From: Holdemanella sp. MSK.7.32
GTDB lineage: Bacteria > Bacillota_I > Bacilli_A > Erysipelotrichales > Erysipelotrichaceae
DNA: 20,510 nt
Reading direction: 5' to 3'
Assembly (NCBI RefSeq): GCF_024460475.1
Contig: NZ_JANFYN010000041.1
Coordinates: 1 to 20,510, forward strand
A program made the position numbers and the translations under genes. The notes under the pieces were generated by a model, which made no database searches, had not been told where the DNA came from, and saw only the letters and a list, made by a program, of their open reading frames with translations. The stretch's first letter is position 1, and the number at the start of each line of letters is the position of its first letter. Below are positions 13,871-20,510 of the stretch, piece after piece.

Positions 13871-14716
13871 ATGATTCATATTATTTCTGATTCATCGACA
13901 TTGTATTCGATTGAATCGGCAAAGAAAAAAGGGTTGTCGATTGTTCCTTTGAATATTTCTGTGGATTCACAAACATATCGAGATTTTGAGGATATCACAA
14001 GTACACAATTATTAACAATGATTGAAGAGCACAAGATTCCTAAAACTTCACAGCCAAGTCTTGGAGAAAAGATTGATTTATATAATAAACTTTCTAAGGA
14101 TGGTGATGAAGTGATTGATATTGCGATGGCTTCTGGTTTAAGTGGAACGTACCAGACGGCTATGATGGCAAAGGATTCTTGTGACAATCCCGACTTAGTA
14201 CATGTCGTAGATTCGCAGACGTTGTGTGGGCCACATCGTTTGATGGTGGATACGGCTTTAGAAATGGCAAATAATGGGGCAAGTGCCAAGGACATCGTAA
14301 AGATGATCGTACAAAGTCGTATGCAGGAAGAGTCGTATTTGGTTCCTGTTGATTTTCAATTCTTAGTTCGTGGTGGAAGAATCAAAGGGTTAGCTGCTAC
14401 ATTGGGTGGTGCATTAAAATTGATTCCAATTTTGAAAAAAGGCGTTGATGGCATAGGCTTAGATAAGTTTGGCGTGAGTCGTACGTATAAAAAGGCTGTC
14501 AATATGGTGGTTGAAGATTTTAAAAATAATGGTTTTGATTCCAATTATACATTTTATATTTCACATGCCTTTAATGAAGATTTGGCAATGATGTTTGAAA
14601 AGAAAATCAACGAAACATTTGAAGGTGTAAAAGTTGTGATTTATCCTTTATCTCCTGCATTTATTACGCAGGGTGGACCTGGATGCGTTGCCGTACAGGC
14701 AATTAAAATGGCTTAG
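13871..14716 (+). CDS. DegV family protein, fatty-acid-binding (FakB-like)
   Basis: A 281 aa DegV-fold protein. Members bind a fatty acid and, as FakB, present it to the kinase FakA to make acyl-phosphate for phospholipid synthesis. Signs are the N-terminal IISDSSTLYS loop, the TSQPS motif (about 61-65), SGLSGTYQTA (about 92-101), and the RGGRIKG and GPGCVAVQ segments near the C-terminus, all typical of the family. The start at 13871 is chosen over TTG at 13817: AGAGAGG precedes it by 10 nt, the protein then begins MIHIISDSS as in relatives, and the TTG lies in the -35 box. No fakA is in the window. Which fatty acid it binds cannot be told. The stop codon lies within a hairpin terminator. Confidence 0.9.
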   Translation: MIHIISDSSTLYSIESAKKKGLSIVPLNISVDSQTYRDFEDITSTQLLTMIEEHKIPKTSQPSLGEKIDLYNKLSKDGDEVIDIAMASGLSGTYQTAMMAKDSCDNPDLVHVVDSQTLCGPHRLMVDTALEMANNGASAKDIVKMIVQSRMQEESYLVPVDFQFLVRGGRIKGLAATLGGALKLIPILKKGVDGIGLDKFGVSRTYKKAVNMVVEDFKNNGFDSNYTFYISHAFNEDLAMMFEKKINETFEGVKVVIYPLSPAFITQGGPGCVAVQAIKMA

Positions 14717-14742
14717 GAAATTTTCCTAAGCCATATTTTTTT
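14708..14742 (+). terminator. Bidirectional terminator between degV and lctP
   Basis: A perfect stem of at least 10 bp, ATGGCTTAGG (14708-14717) with CCTAAGCCAT (14725-14734), with an A/T-rich loop that can pair further. It is followed by a long T-run on the plus strand. On the minus strand the tail is TTTTAATT, so it can also end the convergent permease transcript. Confidence 0.88.
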
Positions 14743-14754
14743 TCATTTCTTACC

Positions 14755-16281
14755 TTAGAATACCATTTGACCAAAGTAAGCCACAAAACTCATGATGATG
14801 ATAAAACCAACACCATAAGGTAAGATCATGGATAATAATTTAGAATCTTGACCTTGTCCATCGACACTGCTTAATGCGATGGCGATAGATTGTGGTGACA
14901 ACATTTTACCGGCTGCCACACCCAAAGAGTTTAGTGCGACAATCCAATATGGATTGGCATTCAAGCTTTGGGCTGCGCTTTCTTGTACGGCACCAAATAA
15001 TACGCCTGAACTTGTACCTGAACCCGTCACAAATGTTCCTAGACAGCCGATCCATGGGGCAAAGAATGGATAGAAGCTTCCTGTAACCGCAATGGCGAAA
15101 GATGCGATACTCGCAATCATACCTGCATATCCCATGATTTTAGCACATCCAAGTACACATAGCATGGTAATAATGGTTTGCGACATCTGTTTGATTGTGG
15201 CAATAAATACAACTTTGAAATCTCTAAATGTAGCTTTTTGAATTAAACCACCCAAAATAGCTGATAAGAAGATCAATACACCTGGTGTGTTGATCCAAGT
15301 AAATGTCATTGTGCTAGGATTGTCTCCTGTATAAATAATGGCGGTTGATGCGAATTGTGACAAGTATGTATGGATTGGAGCTACTAATTTTGAAGTCGAT
15401 AATAAGAAGATAAAAATAAAGATAAAAGGTGACCAGGCCGTTAATGCCTTTTTAACCGTAATTTTTTCGTGTGCTTCTAACTTCATTTCGTATTCAGAAT
15501 TTGGTTTTATCTTAGACCCCAAAAGAATGGTACATAATAATGAACAAACGCTTCCTACCACAACACATAATTCGGAACCTACAAATTTTGCAACGATCAT
15601 TTGTGGAATCAAGAAGCTTAATCCAGAAACGAAAGTAAGTGCTGTTACGCCTTTTAATGCTTTAAATCCTTTTCCTGTGACCATAACGATCAAGAATGGA
15701 CATAATAACATAAATGGAGCTAATTGAAGGGTTTGTGTAAATGCAAGCTGAGCATTTTCAAGACCAACTAAATTAGCCAAAGTGACCGTTGGAATACCAA
15801 TGGAACCAAATGGAGTGGGAACTCCGTTGGCAATTAAACAAACTAAACAAGAGAATAAAGGATCAAAGCCTAAAGCTACAAGCATACTTGCAGGAATGGC
15901 AATGGCAGTACCAAAGCCGGCCATACCTTCCATAAATCCACCAAAGCACCATGCGACAAGTAAGACAAGAATTCGTTTGTCGCTTGAAACGCTAGTAATC
16001 ATTTGTTTAATGATTTCCATACCACGTGTGCGTAGTGATAGGTTATAAGTAAATACGGCAGCAATAATCACAACAATAATAGGCCATAGTGCCATTAAGA
16101 AGCCTTCACAAGCAGCCGTCATTGTATTTAGAAAACTTTGTTGCCAGATTGCAACGGATAATAGTACAGAAATAATTAAAGAACCAAAGGCAGCTTTATA
16201 TGTGGGCCATCCAAGTACGGTTAGCGCAAATATTAGCCACAAAATGGGACAAAGCCCCAAAATAAAATATAGAAAACTCAT
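14755..16281 (-). CDS. lctP: L-lactate permease family transporter (LctP/LutP type)
   Basis: Membrane carrier for L-lactate (related members carry glycolate) with H+. The 508 aa length is close to the usual 520-550. It is almost entirely hydrophobic, with about 12-14 membrane segments. Conserved family stretches are GFMEGMAGFGTAIAIPASML (about 114-133), ANGVPTPFGSIGIPTVTL, GTFVTGSGTSSGVLFGAVQ and AAGKMLSPQSIAIA near the C-terminus. An AAGGGAGAG ribosome binding site lies 6-8 nt upstream of the ATG. It is monocistronic, with no lactate dehydrogenase or lutABC gene beside it, so direction of transport and exact substrate are open. In a fermenter it could export or take up lactate. A strong TTGACA-16-TATAAT promoter and an upstream cre-like site suggest carbon-catabolite control. 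Confidence 0.92.
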   Translation of the reverse strand: MSFLYFILGLCPILWLIFALTVLGWPTYKAAFGSLIISVLLSVAIWQQSFLNTMTAACEGFLMALWPIIVVIIAAVFTYNLSLRTRGMEIIKQMITSVSSDKRILVLLVAWCFGGFMEGMAGFGTAIAIPASMLVALGFDPLFSCLVCLIANGVPTPFGSIGIPTVTLANLVGLENAQLAFTQTLQLAPFMLLCPFLIVMVTGKGFKALKGVTALTFVSGLSFLIPQMIVAKFVGSELCVVVGSVCSLLCTILLGSKIKPNSEYEMKLEAHEKITVKKALTAWSPFIFIFIFLLSTSKLVAPIHTYLSQFASTAIIYTGDNPSTMTFTWINTPGVLIFLSAILGGLIQKATFRDFKVVFIATIKQMSQTIITMLCVLGCAKIMGYAGMIASIASFAIAVTGSFYPFFAPWIGCLGTFVTGSGTSSGVLFGAVQESAAQSLNANPYWIVALNSLGVAAGKMLSPQSIAIALSSVDGQGQDSKLLSMILPYGVGFIIIMSFVAYFGQMVF

Positions 16282-16305
16282 ATCATCTCTCCCTTATGTG
16301 TGTTG

Positions 16306-16333
16306 ATTATATCAAAGTGAGATAGTTTGTCAA
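16306..16333 (-). promoter_or_regulatory. lctP promoter, near-consensus
   Basis: On the minus strand TTGACA (16328-16333), 16-bp spacer and TGA-TATAAT (hexamer 16306-16311, extended -10), ending 24 nt before the ATG. One of the two best promoters in the window. Confidence 0.88.
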
Positions 16334-16355
16334 AACAAAAACGCTAAAAATAGGC

Positions 16356-16371
16356 ATGTAAGCGTATGCAA
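16356..16371. promoter_or_regulatory. Candidate CcpA cre site
   Basis: The 16-mer ATGTAAGCGTATGCAA fits every fixed position of the cre consensus WTGNAANCGNWNNCAW. Its centre is about 65 bp upstream of the predicted lctP start, on the side of the promoter where CcpA usually activates rather than blocks. It lies about 100 bp upstream of the predicted mraZ start. Confidence 0.55.
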
Positions 16372-16455
16372 GTAACGATTGTGGGTTATATTTGTGGTCA
16401 ACAAAAAATTCAAAACAATTTCGATTATTTTATGGCGTTTTTAGGTTAAATGATG

Positions 16456-16461
16456 TATTAT
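16456..16461 (+). promoter_or_regulatory. Candidate mraZ -10 box
   Basis: TATTAT 47 nt before the mraZ ATG. A -35 about 17 bp upstream (TGGCGT region) is weak. The 10-bp repeats follow directly. Confidence 0.4.
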
Positions 16462-16499
16462 AGTGGTACAAAGTAGCATATTGTGTCATAGAGTGGGGG
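16460..16499 (+). repeat. Four 10-bp-phased MraZ-box-like repeats
   Basis: Four consecutive decamers are ATAGTGGTAC, AAAGTAGCAT, ATTGTGTCAT and AGAGTGGGGG. All share A at position 1 and GT followed by G or A at positions 4-6. They fill the space from the -10 to the ribosome binding site. MraZ from E. coli and Mollicutes binds short GTGG/TGGG repeats spaced one helical turn apart, so these are probable autorepression sites. Confidence 0.6.
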
Positions 16500-16508
16500 T
16501 GAAGACAC

Positions 16509-16940
16509 ATGTTCATGGGGGAATACGCGCATAACATAGATCGTAAGGGGCGATTGATTATGCCAGCTAAGTTTCGTGAGGAACTAGGTGAACATGTTGT
16601 CGTAAACCGAGGACTTGATGGATGCCTGTATGTATATACGGTAGAGCAGTGGCAGCAAGTGTATCAAAAGCTATCAACTTTGCCTTCGACAAATAAAGAC
16701 GCACGTATGTATCAGCGTATGATGTTGTCAAAAGCAGCAGAATGTGAAATGGATAGTCAGGGTCGAATTTTAATTCCATCCTCTTTAATCGCCTTGGCTG
16801 GACTTGAAAAAGAATGTTTGATTATAGGTGTTGCGAACCATTTGGAAATTTGGTCTAAAGATCGTTGGGAAGCTTTGGAAGAAGAGCAAAGTGCATCTTT
16901 TGAAGAAGCAGCGGAACACTTATCAGAAATTATGGGGTAG
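16509..16940 (+). CDS. mraZ: Division/cell wall cluster transcriptional repressor MraZ
   Basis: Ring-forming DNA-binding protein of the AbrB/SpoVT swapped-hairpin fold that represses the dcw operon it heads. The 143 aa is normal. The two DxxGR repeats are intact: IDRKGRLIMPAKFREEL (about 10-26) and MDSQGRILIPSSL (about 81-93). The start MFMGEYAHNID matches the family N-terminus. A strong GGGGGTGA ribosome binding site lies 6 nt upstream. The C-terminal tail is acidic (EALEEEQSASFEEAAEH). rsmH follows after 6 nt. Regulation is probably autorepression through the phased boxes at 16460-16499, the last of which overlaps the ribosome binding site. Confidence 0.96.
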   Translation: MFMGEYAHNIDRKGRLIMPAKFREELGEHVVVNRGLDGCLYVYTVEQWQQVYQKLSTLPSTNKDARMYQRMMLSKAAECEMDSQGRILIPSSLIALAGLEKECLIIGVANHLEIWSKDRWEALEEEQSASFEEAAEHLSEIMG

Positions 16941-16946
16941 TAATGA

Positions 16947-17873
16947 ATGGAACATATTAGTGTATTATTGAATGAATCGATTGACATGCTACAAATAAAA
17001 GAAGATGGGATCTATGTAGATTGCACTCTAGGTCGAGGGGGGCATAGTAGTGAAATCTTGAAACGTTTAACAAGCGGACATTTATATGCGTTTGATTGTG
17101 ATCAAAATGCGATTGATGAAAGTACACCTCGTTTGCAAGCAATAGGGGATAATTTCACTTTGATTCATTCTCCATTTGAGAATTTAAAGAGTGAACTTGC
17201 CAAGCGTGGTGTTGATTTCGTTGATGGAATCTTTATGGATCTGGGTGTATCGAGTCCACAATTTGATGATGGCCAAAGGGGGTTTAGCTATCGTTTGAAT
17301 GCGCGTCTAGATATGCGTATGGATCAGTCACAAGAATTAGATGCCTATGCAGTAGTAAATACGTATGACAAAGAGGATTTGATTCGTATTTTAAAACGTT
17401 ATGGTGAAGAGCCATTTGCGGTAAAGATTGCCAATAAAATCTGTAGTGCTCGAGAAAATGCACCAATTGAAACTACATTTGAATTGGTGGATGTGATCAA
17501 ATCAGCCCTTCCAGCTGCGGTATTAAGAAAGAAGGGGCATCCGGCAAAGCAGACGTTTCAGGCAATTCGTATTGAAGTAAATCATGAATTAGAGCAGTTA
17601 GAAACCGTATTGCATGATGGCTTAACTTTATTGAAGCCACATGGAATTATGGCGGTAATCACATTTCATTCTTTAGAGGATCGAATTGTGAAAGAGATTT
17701 TTAAAGAGGTGGCCGTTGCCAAAAAGGTAAATAAGCGGTTGCCACAAGTGGGGACAGAAAATTTAGAATATCAGCTGGTGAATCGAAAACCGGTTTTAGC
17801 AAGTAGTGAAGAATTAGAGAATAATAATCGTGCACACAGTGCCAAACTAAGAGGGATAGAGAAGAAAGGATGA
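16947..17873 (+). CDS. rsmH: 16S rRNA (cytosine-1402-N4)-methyltransferase
   Basis: SAM-dependent enzyme (formerly MraW) that N4-methylates C1402 in the ribosomal P site. The 308 aa protein starts HISVLLNESIDML. Motif I is VDCTLGRGGHSSEIL (about 24-38), the acceptor motif is DLGVSSPQFDD followed by GFSYRLNARLDMRMD. The family-specific PAKQTFQAIRIEVNHEL and ITFHSLEDRIVK segments are present. The ATG at 16947 follows GGGG in the end of mraZ. Its TGA overlaps the first possible ftsL start (ATGATG), so translation is probably coupled. Confidence 0.96.
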   Translation: MEHISVLLNESIDMLQIKEDGIYVDCTLGRGGHSSEILKRLTSGHLYAFDCDQNAIDESTPRLQAIGDNFTLIHSPFENLKSELAKRGVDFVDGIFMDLGVSSPQFDDGQRGFSYRLNARLDMRMDQSQELDAYAVVNTYDKEDLIRILKRYGEEPFAVKIANKICSARENAPIETTFELVDVIKSALPAAVLRKKGHPAKQTFQAIRIEVNHELEQLETVLHDGLTLLKPHGIMAVITFHSLEDRIVKEIFKEVAVAKKVNKRLPQVGTENLEYQLVNRKPVLASSEELENNNRAHSAKLRGIEKKG

Positions 17874-17878
17874 TGCAT

Positions 17879-18154
17879 ATGCAAAGAAGTTTTAGATTAA
17901 CAAGAGTACTTGTTTTAACTTTATTTGTGTTGTCTGCGGTCTTCTACTTCGTATCAAAAACATATGTAAATTCAATGAATATTTCGCTTTCTGTAGAAGA
18001 GTCGCAATTGAGTGATGAAATTGCACAGAAAGAACAAACTGTTGAAGAGCTCCAGAATGAAGTCAATACATTACAGGAAAAGGGCAGACTGTTAGGTATG
18101 CTTGACAATCAGGTCTCTGATCATGAAAATAATATATATGTAATGAATGACTAG
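17879..18154 (+). CDS. ftsL: Cell division protein FtsL-like
   Basis: A short bitopic protein placed where ftsL always sits, between rsmH and a PBP. From the chosen start it is 91 aa: a few basic cytoplasmic residues (MQRSFRLTR), one membrane helix (about 9-27), and an outward coiled coil rich in E, Q and L (about 38-75), as in FtsL, which pairs with DivIC/FtsB. Sequence identity in FtsL is low across bacteria, so the call rests on topology and context. ATGs at 17870, 17873 and 17879 are in frame. GAAAGG ends just before the first two, so 17879, about 9 nt downstream, has the normal spacing; the upstream ones remain possible. Confidence 0.82.
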   Translation: MQRSFRLTRVLVLTLFVLSAVFYFVSKTYVNSMNISLSVEESQLSDEIAQKEQTVEELQNEVNTLQEKGRLLGMLDNQVSDHENNIYVMND

Positions 18155-18172
18155 ATGGAGTGGTGATGTATA

Positions 18173-20365
18173 ATGTCAGTTCGCAAAAGTAATAGAGAAC
18201 TGTTAAAAATGATTAGTCGAATGACATTAATTGGAACATTAGTAGTAGCTAATGTTCTTTTCACTATGGTGAGCCATAAGCATATATGGTCCCAAAAAAG
18301 TGCGTTGGATCCAAGAATTGCGTCAAGTATTGTGGAAAAAGCAGTTACAGCTAAGCGTGGAACAATCTATGATCGAAATCATACGGTGATAGCCCAACAA
18401 ACACAGGCATATACAATCGTTGCCTATTTGGATAAGGGGGTTGTGGATGTCAATGGGAATCCCAATTATGTCAAGAATATTTCATCAACAGCTAAAAAAC
18501 TAAAGAGTGTTTTGGGTGAGGATGTCAATGAAAAGTCGTTAGTCAAAATTATGAAGTCGGCTAAAAAGGCGGGTAAGTCGCAGACAGAACTTGGTTCGGG
18601 GACGAAGCGTATTAAAAAGTCGTTGATGAAAGAAATCAAAAAATTAAAGATTCCTGGTATTGGCTTTATTGATGCGGTATCTCGTTATTATCCGGCTACG
18701 CCATATTCTTCAAATTTAATTGGGTTTGCGGCGTATGATGAAGATAAACAATCGATTGAGGGTAAGCTAGGTTTAGAACTTTCTTTAAATGCGTTATTAA
18801 AGGGAAAAAACGGAAAAGAACAATATCAACAGACAGTGGATGGATCGAAGCTTCCGGGTACGACAAAAGTGATTGAACAAGCGAAGAATGGTAAGGATGT
18901 CGTTTTGACTTTAGATTCGGAATTGCAGTCAACCGTAGAAACGCAATTGCGCTCGACTATGGAAAATGAGAATGCCAAATCGGCATGGTGCATTGTGATG
19001 GAAGTGGATACGGGTAAAGTCTTGGCTTGGGCAAGTTATCCTACGTTTGATCAAAATGAACATAAGGAAATTCCAAGCTATCAAGATGCGATTAGTACGA
19101 GTACGTATGAGCCTGGATCTGTTATGAAACCATTTACGTATGCGACAGCCATCGATACCAATGTGTATCCATACAATAAGACGTATGTGTCATATCAATT
19201 CTGGTATGATTATGATGTAAATACAGGTAAGATTACGCGTTTGCCTATTGGAACCAATTCACCATATCCATATATTGCGGATGCCTTGGATGAAAACTTT
19301 GGTACGATTTCGTTTGATCAAGGTTTAGCGTATTCGAGTAACGTAGCCATTTGTGAGTTATTGGCTAATTATATTAATTATTCGCAATACAGTAAGTATT
19401 TGGATGCGTTTGGCTTCTTTCAAAAAGTGGATACACCCTATGTGGATCAGTCTTTGGGAGTTAAAAATATTGGTCTTCCTACAGATTACTTGTCGACTGG
19501 ATTTGGACAGGCAAGTTCAATTACGGTGTTGCAGTTGTGCCAAGCCTATACAGCTATTTTTAATGATGGAACGATGGTACGTCCGTATGTGATTGATTCG
19601 ATTGTGGATAGTGATACGGGTAAAGTGGAGAAGAAGTATAAGAAAAAAGCTGTGGGTACACCGATTTCTAGTACAACCGCAAAAGAAGTGCAGGAATTGA
19701 TGTCGCATGTTACAGATGATGGGGCGAGTGGTGCGCGCTTTAAAGTGGATGGTGTGGATCTTTTGATGAAAACAGGTACAGGTCAAATCTATAATACGGA
19801 TTTGGGTAAGTATGATTCGGATTATCATACTTCAAGTATTATGGCGGCAGCGCCAGCCAATGATCCAAAGATTATGGTGTATTATGGCTTGGTTTCGCCA
19901 AACATTACATCGTATTCGGCAGAACCCTTTAAAAAGATTGTGCGGGATACGTTGCAGACATGTGGTATTTCAACAACACCAACAAATGATACACAAGAGT
20001 CGTATGAGGCTTGGGAAAGTTATGAAATGCCTAGTTTAGTGAATCATACGATTGATTATGCGCATGAGAAGATGAAAGATAAAAAGGTACATTTAGAAGT
20101 GATTGGGGATGGTTCAAGTGTGATTGAACAATATCCTGATGCATCGGTAACTATCAATTCGAATGATCGTGTCTTTGTGTTGACCAATGGAAATAAGATT
20201 ACAATGCCAAATATGTCGGGTTGGACAAGGAAGGATTTAACGGTTTTCTGGCAACTTACGGGCATTAGTATTAAGACGAGTGGTTATGGTAAGGTAACAA
20301 GTCAAAATGTAGAAGAGGGGACAACAATTTCTACGGACACAAAAATTGAGGTAAATTTAGAGTAA
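18173..20365 (+). CDS. Class B penicillin-binding protein with PASTA domains (division transpeptidase)
   Basis: Septal D,D-transpeptidase that cross-links peptidoglycan. The 730 aa protein has a basic cytoplasmic end, a membrane anchor at about 14-34, a dimerisation domain starting AKRGTIYDR, and the transpeptidase domain. Catalytic motifs are S316-x-x-K319 (EPGSVMKPF), S388-S389-N390 and K533-T534-G535. Two PASTA domains end the protein (about 619-676 and 678-730), as in the Gram-positive division PBPs (PBP2b/PBP1/PbpB). A Shine-Dalgarno GGAGTGG/GGTGATG precedes the ATG at 18173, 18 nt after ftsL. It is FtsI/PbpB by position and domain order; a SpoVD-type role is an alternative that the sequence alone does not exclude. 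Confidence 0.93.
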   Translation: MSVRKSNRELLKMISRMTLIGTLVVANVLFTMVSHKHIWSQKSALDPRIASSIVEKAVTAKRGTIYDRNHTVIAQQTQAYTIVAYLDKGVVDVNGNPNYVKNISSTAKKLKSVLGEDVNEKSLVKIMKSAKKAGKSQTELGSGTKRIKKSLMKEIKKLKIPGIGFIDAVSRYYPATPYSSNLIGFAAYDEDKQSIEGKLGLELSLNALLKGKNGKEQYQQTVDGSKLPGTTKVIEQAKNGKDVVLTLDSELQSTVETQLRSTMENENAKSAWCIVMEVDTGKVLAWASYPTFDQNEHKEIPSYQDAISTSTYEPGSVMKPFTYATAIDTNVYPYNKTYVSYQFWYDYDVNTGKITRLPIGTNSPYPYIADALDENFGTISFDQGLAYSSNVAICELLANYINYSQYSKYLDAFGFFQKVDTPYVDQSLGVKNIGLPTDYLSTGFGQASSITVLQLCQAYTAIFNDGTMVRPYVIDSIVDSDTGKVEKKYKKKAVGTPISSTTAKEVQELMSHVTDDGASGARFKVDGVDLLMKTGTGQIYNTDLGKYDSDYHTSSIMAAAPANDPKIMVYYGLVSPNITSYSAEPFKKIVRDTLQTCGISTTPTNDTQESYEAWESYEMPSLVNHTIDYAHEKMKDKKVHLEVIGDGSSVIEQYPDASVTINSNDRVFVLTNGNKITMPNMSGWTRKDLTVFWQLTGISIKTSGYGKVTSQNVEEGTTISTDTKIEVNLE

Positions 20366-20387
20366 AAGAGCGAAAGCTCTTTTTCTT
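20365..20387 (+). terminator. Terminator after the PBP gene (GNRA loop)
   Basis: Stem AAAGAGC (20365-20371) and GCTCTTT (20376-20382) around a GAAA tetraloop, followed by a T-rich tail. It starts in the stop codon of the PBP gene, so the mraZ transcript ends here. Confidence 0.9.
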
Positions 20388-20421
20388 TGGCATACAAAAA
20401 ATGGTGGATTTGGTTTTCAAG

Positions 20422-20451
20422 TTGACAAAAGTCATTTGTGTTGGGTAAAAT
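20422..20451 (+). promoter_or_regulatory. Strong promoter reading out of the right edge
   Basis: Perfect TTGACA (20422-20427), 18-bp spacer, TAAAAT (20446-20451). It points to a gene outside the window. Confidence 0.75.
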
Positions 20452-20510
20452 TAGTTCCCGTTTTCGACAGTTATATAACGCAACAATGAGCGTAAACCTT
20501 TAGTTCAAAG
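20452..20510 (+). other. Unidentified 5' leader (partial)
   Basis: About 50 nt of predicted leader after the promoter, without a Shine-Dalgarno-preceded ORF. It holds a perfect 10-bp palindrome GTTATATAAC (20470-20479) and a CGTT...AACG pairing (20459-20462 with 20477-20480). ATG at 20486 opens only a five-codon ORF. It could be a structured cis-regulatory RNA or an operator; no known class was recognised. Confidence 0.35.

Noticed and set aside
13876..14295. Antisense open frame of 139 codons across degV
   Set aside because: Shadow of a well-conserved DegV coding region; no ribosome binding site, no recognised motif.
14879..16048. Several plus-strand open frames opposite lctP (14879, 14892, 15338, 15782)
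   Set aside because: Mutually overlapping, compositionally like translated antisense of membrane helices, no ribosome binding sites; lctP is intact on the other strand.
16381..16399. GTGGG/GTGGT pair as MraZ boxes
   Set aside because: The 13-bp spacing does not fit one helical turn and it lies upstream of the promoter; the phased boxes at 16460-16499 are better candidates.
19353..20265. Small open frames on both strands within the PBP gene
   Set aside because: Out of frame with a complete PBP bearing all catalytic motifs; sequences are low-complexity shadows.

Overview
The window looks like a low-GC, Gram-positive, strictly anaerobic Firmicute. The Erysipelotrichaceae/Erysipelotrichia (gut-associated relatives of the Mollicutes) are my best guess. 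That rests on the AT-rich codon use, GGAGG-type ribosome binding sites, a 5S rRNA tail of Firmicute type, a class III (oxygen-sensitive) ribonucleotide reductase, and a mraZ-rsmH-ftsL-PBP division cluster whose PBP carries PASTA domains. The assignment is an inference from sequence impressions, not from a search.

Layout. The left edge (1-46) is the 3' end of a 5S rRNA gene, so an rRNA operon ends here. Next come cls (cardiolipin synthase, +) and fumC (fumarase, -), which converge on a shared hairpin. Divergent from fumC is a type I pullulanase (pulA, +), followed by guaB (IMP dehydrogenase) with its own consensus promoter and terminator. From 6864 to 12071 there is a tightly packed four-gene run. 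It starts with a MarR winged-helix/radical-SAM fusion that looks like an anaerobic RNR activase. Then come nrdD (anaerobic ribonucleotide reductase), proC and an M17 leucyl aminopeptidase. ilvE (BCAA aminotransferase) follows from its own promoter. A DUF1836 regulator-like gene (-) is divergent from a DegV/FakB fatty-acid-binding protein gene (+). An LctP-type lactate permease (-) converges on degV. From 16456 the division/cell-wall cluster mraZ-rsmH-ftsL-PBP runs rightward and ends in a terminator. A strong promoter then leads into an unidentified 5' leader at the right edge.

How parts work together. cls, degV/fakB, mraZ, rsmH, ftsL and the PBP serve the envelope and division. pulA, fumC and lctP belong to fermentative carbon metabolism, and lctP has an upstream site matching the CcpA cre consensus. 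guaB and the nrd pair supply nucleotides. proC, pepA and ilvE handle amino acids.

Most interesting signals. (1) A DNA-binding MarR domain is fused to the RNR activase at the head of the nrd operon, suggesting a one-protein redox sensor, regulator and activator. (2) Three genes (cls, the fusion gene, DUF1836) have no Shine-Dalgarno sequence and have a -10 box exactly 6 nt before the ATG, the geometry of leaderless mRNAs. (3) The IMP dehydrogenase keeps the length and residue numbering of the parabasalid Tritrichomonas foetus enzyme. (4) NrdD appears to lack the usual MCCRL-type catalytic segment. (5) Four 10-bp-phased boxes lie at the mraZ promoter. No CRISPR array, insertion sequence, prophage or tRNA was seen, and no gene-free stretch exceeds about 230 bases.
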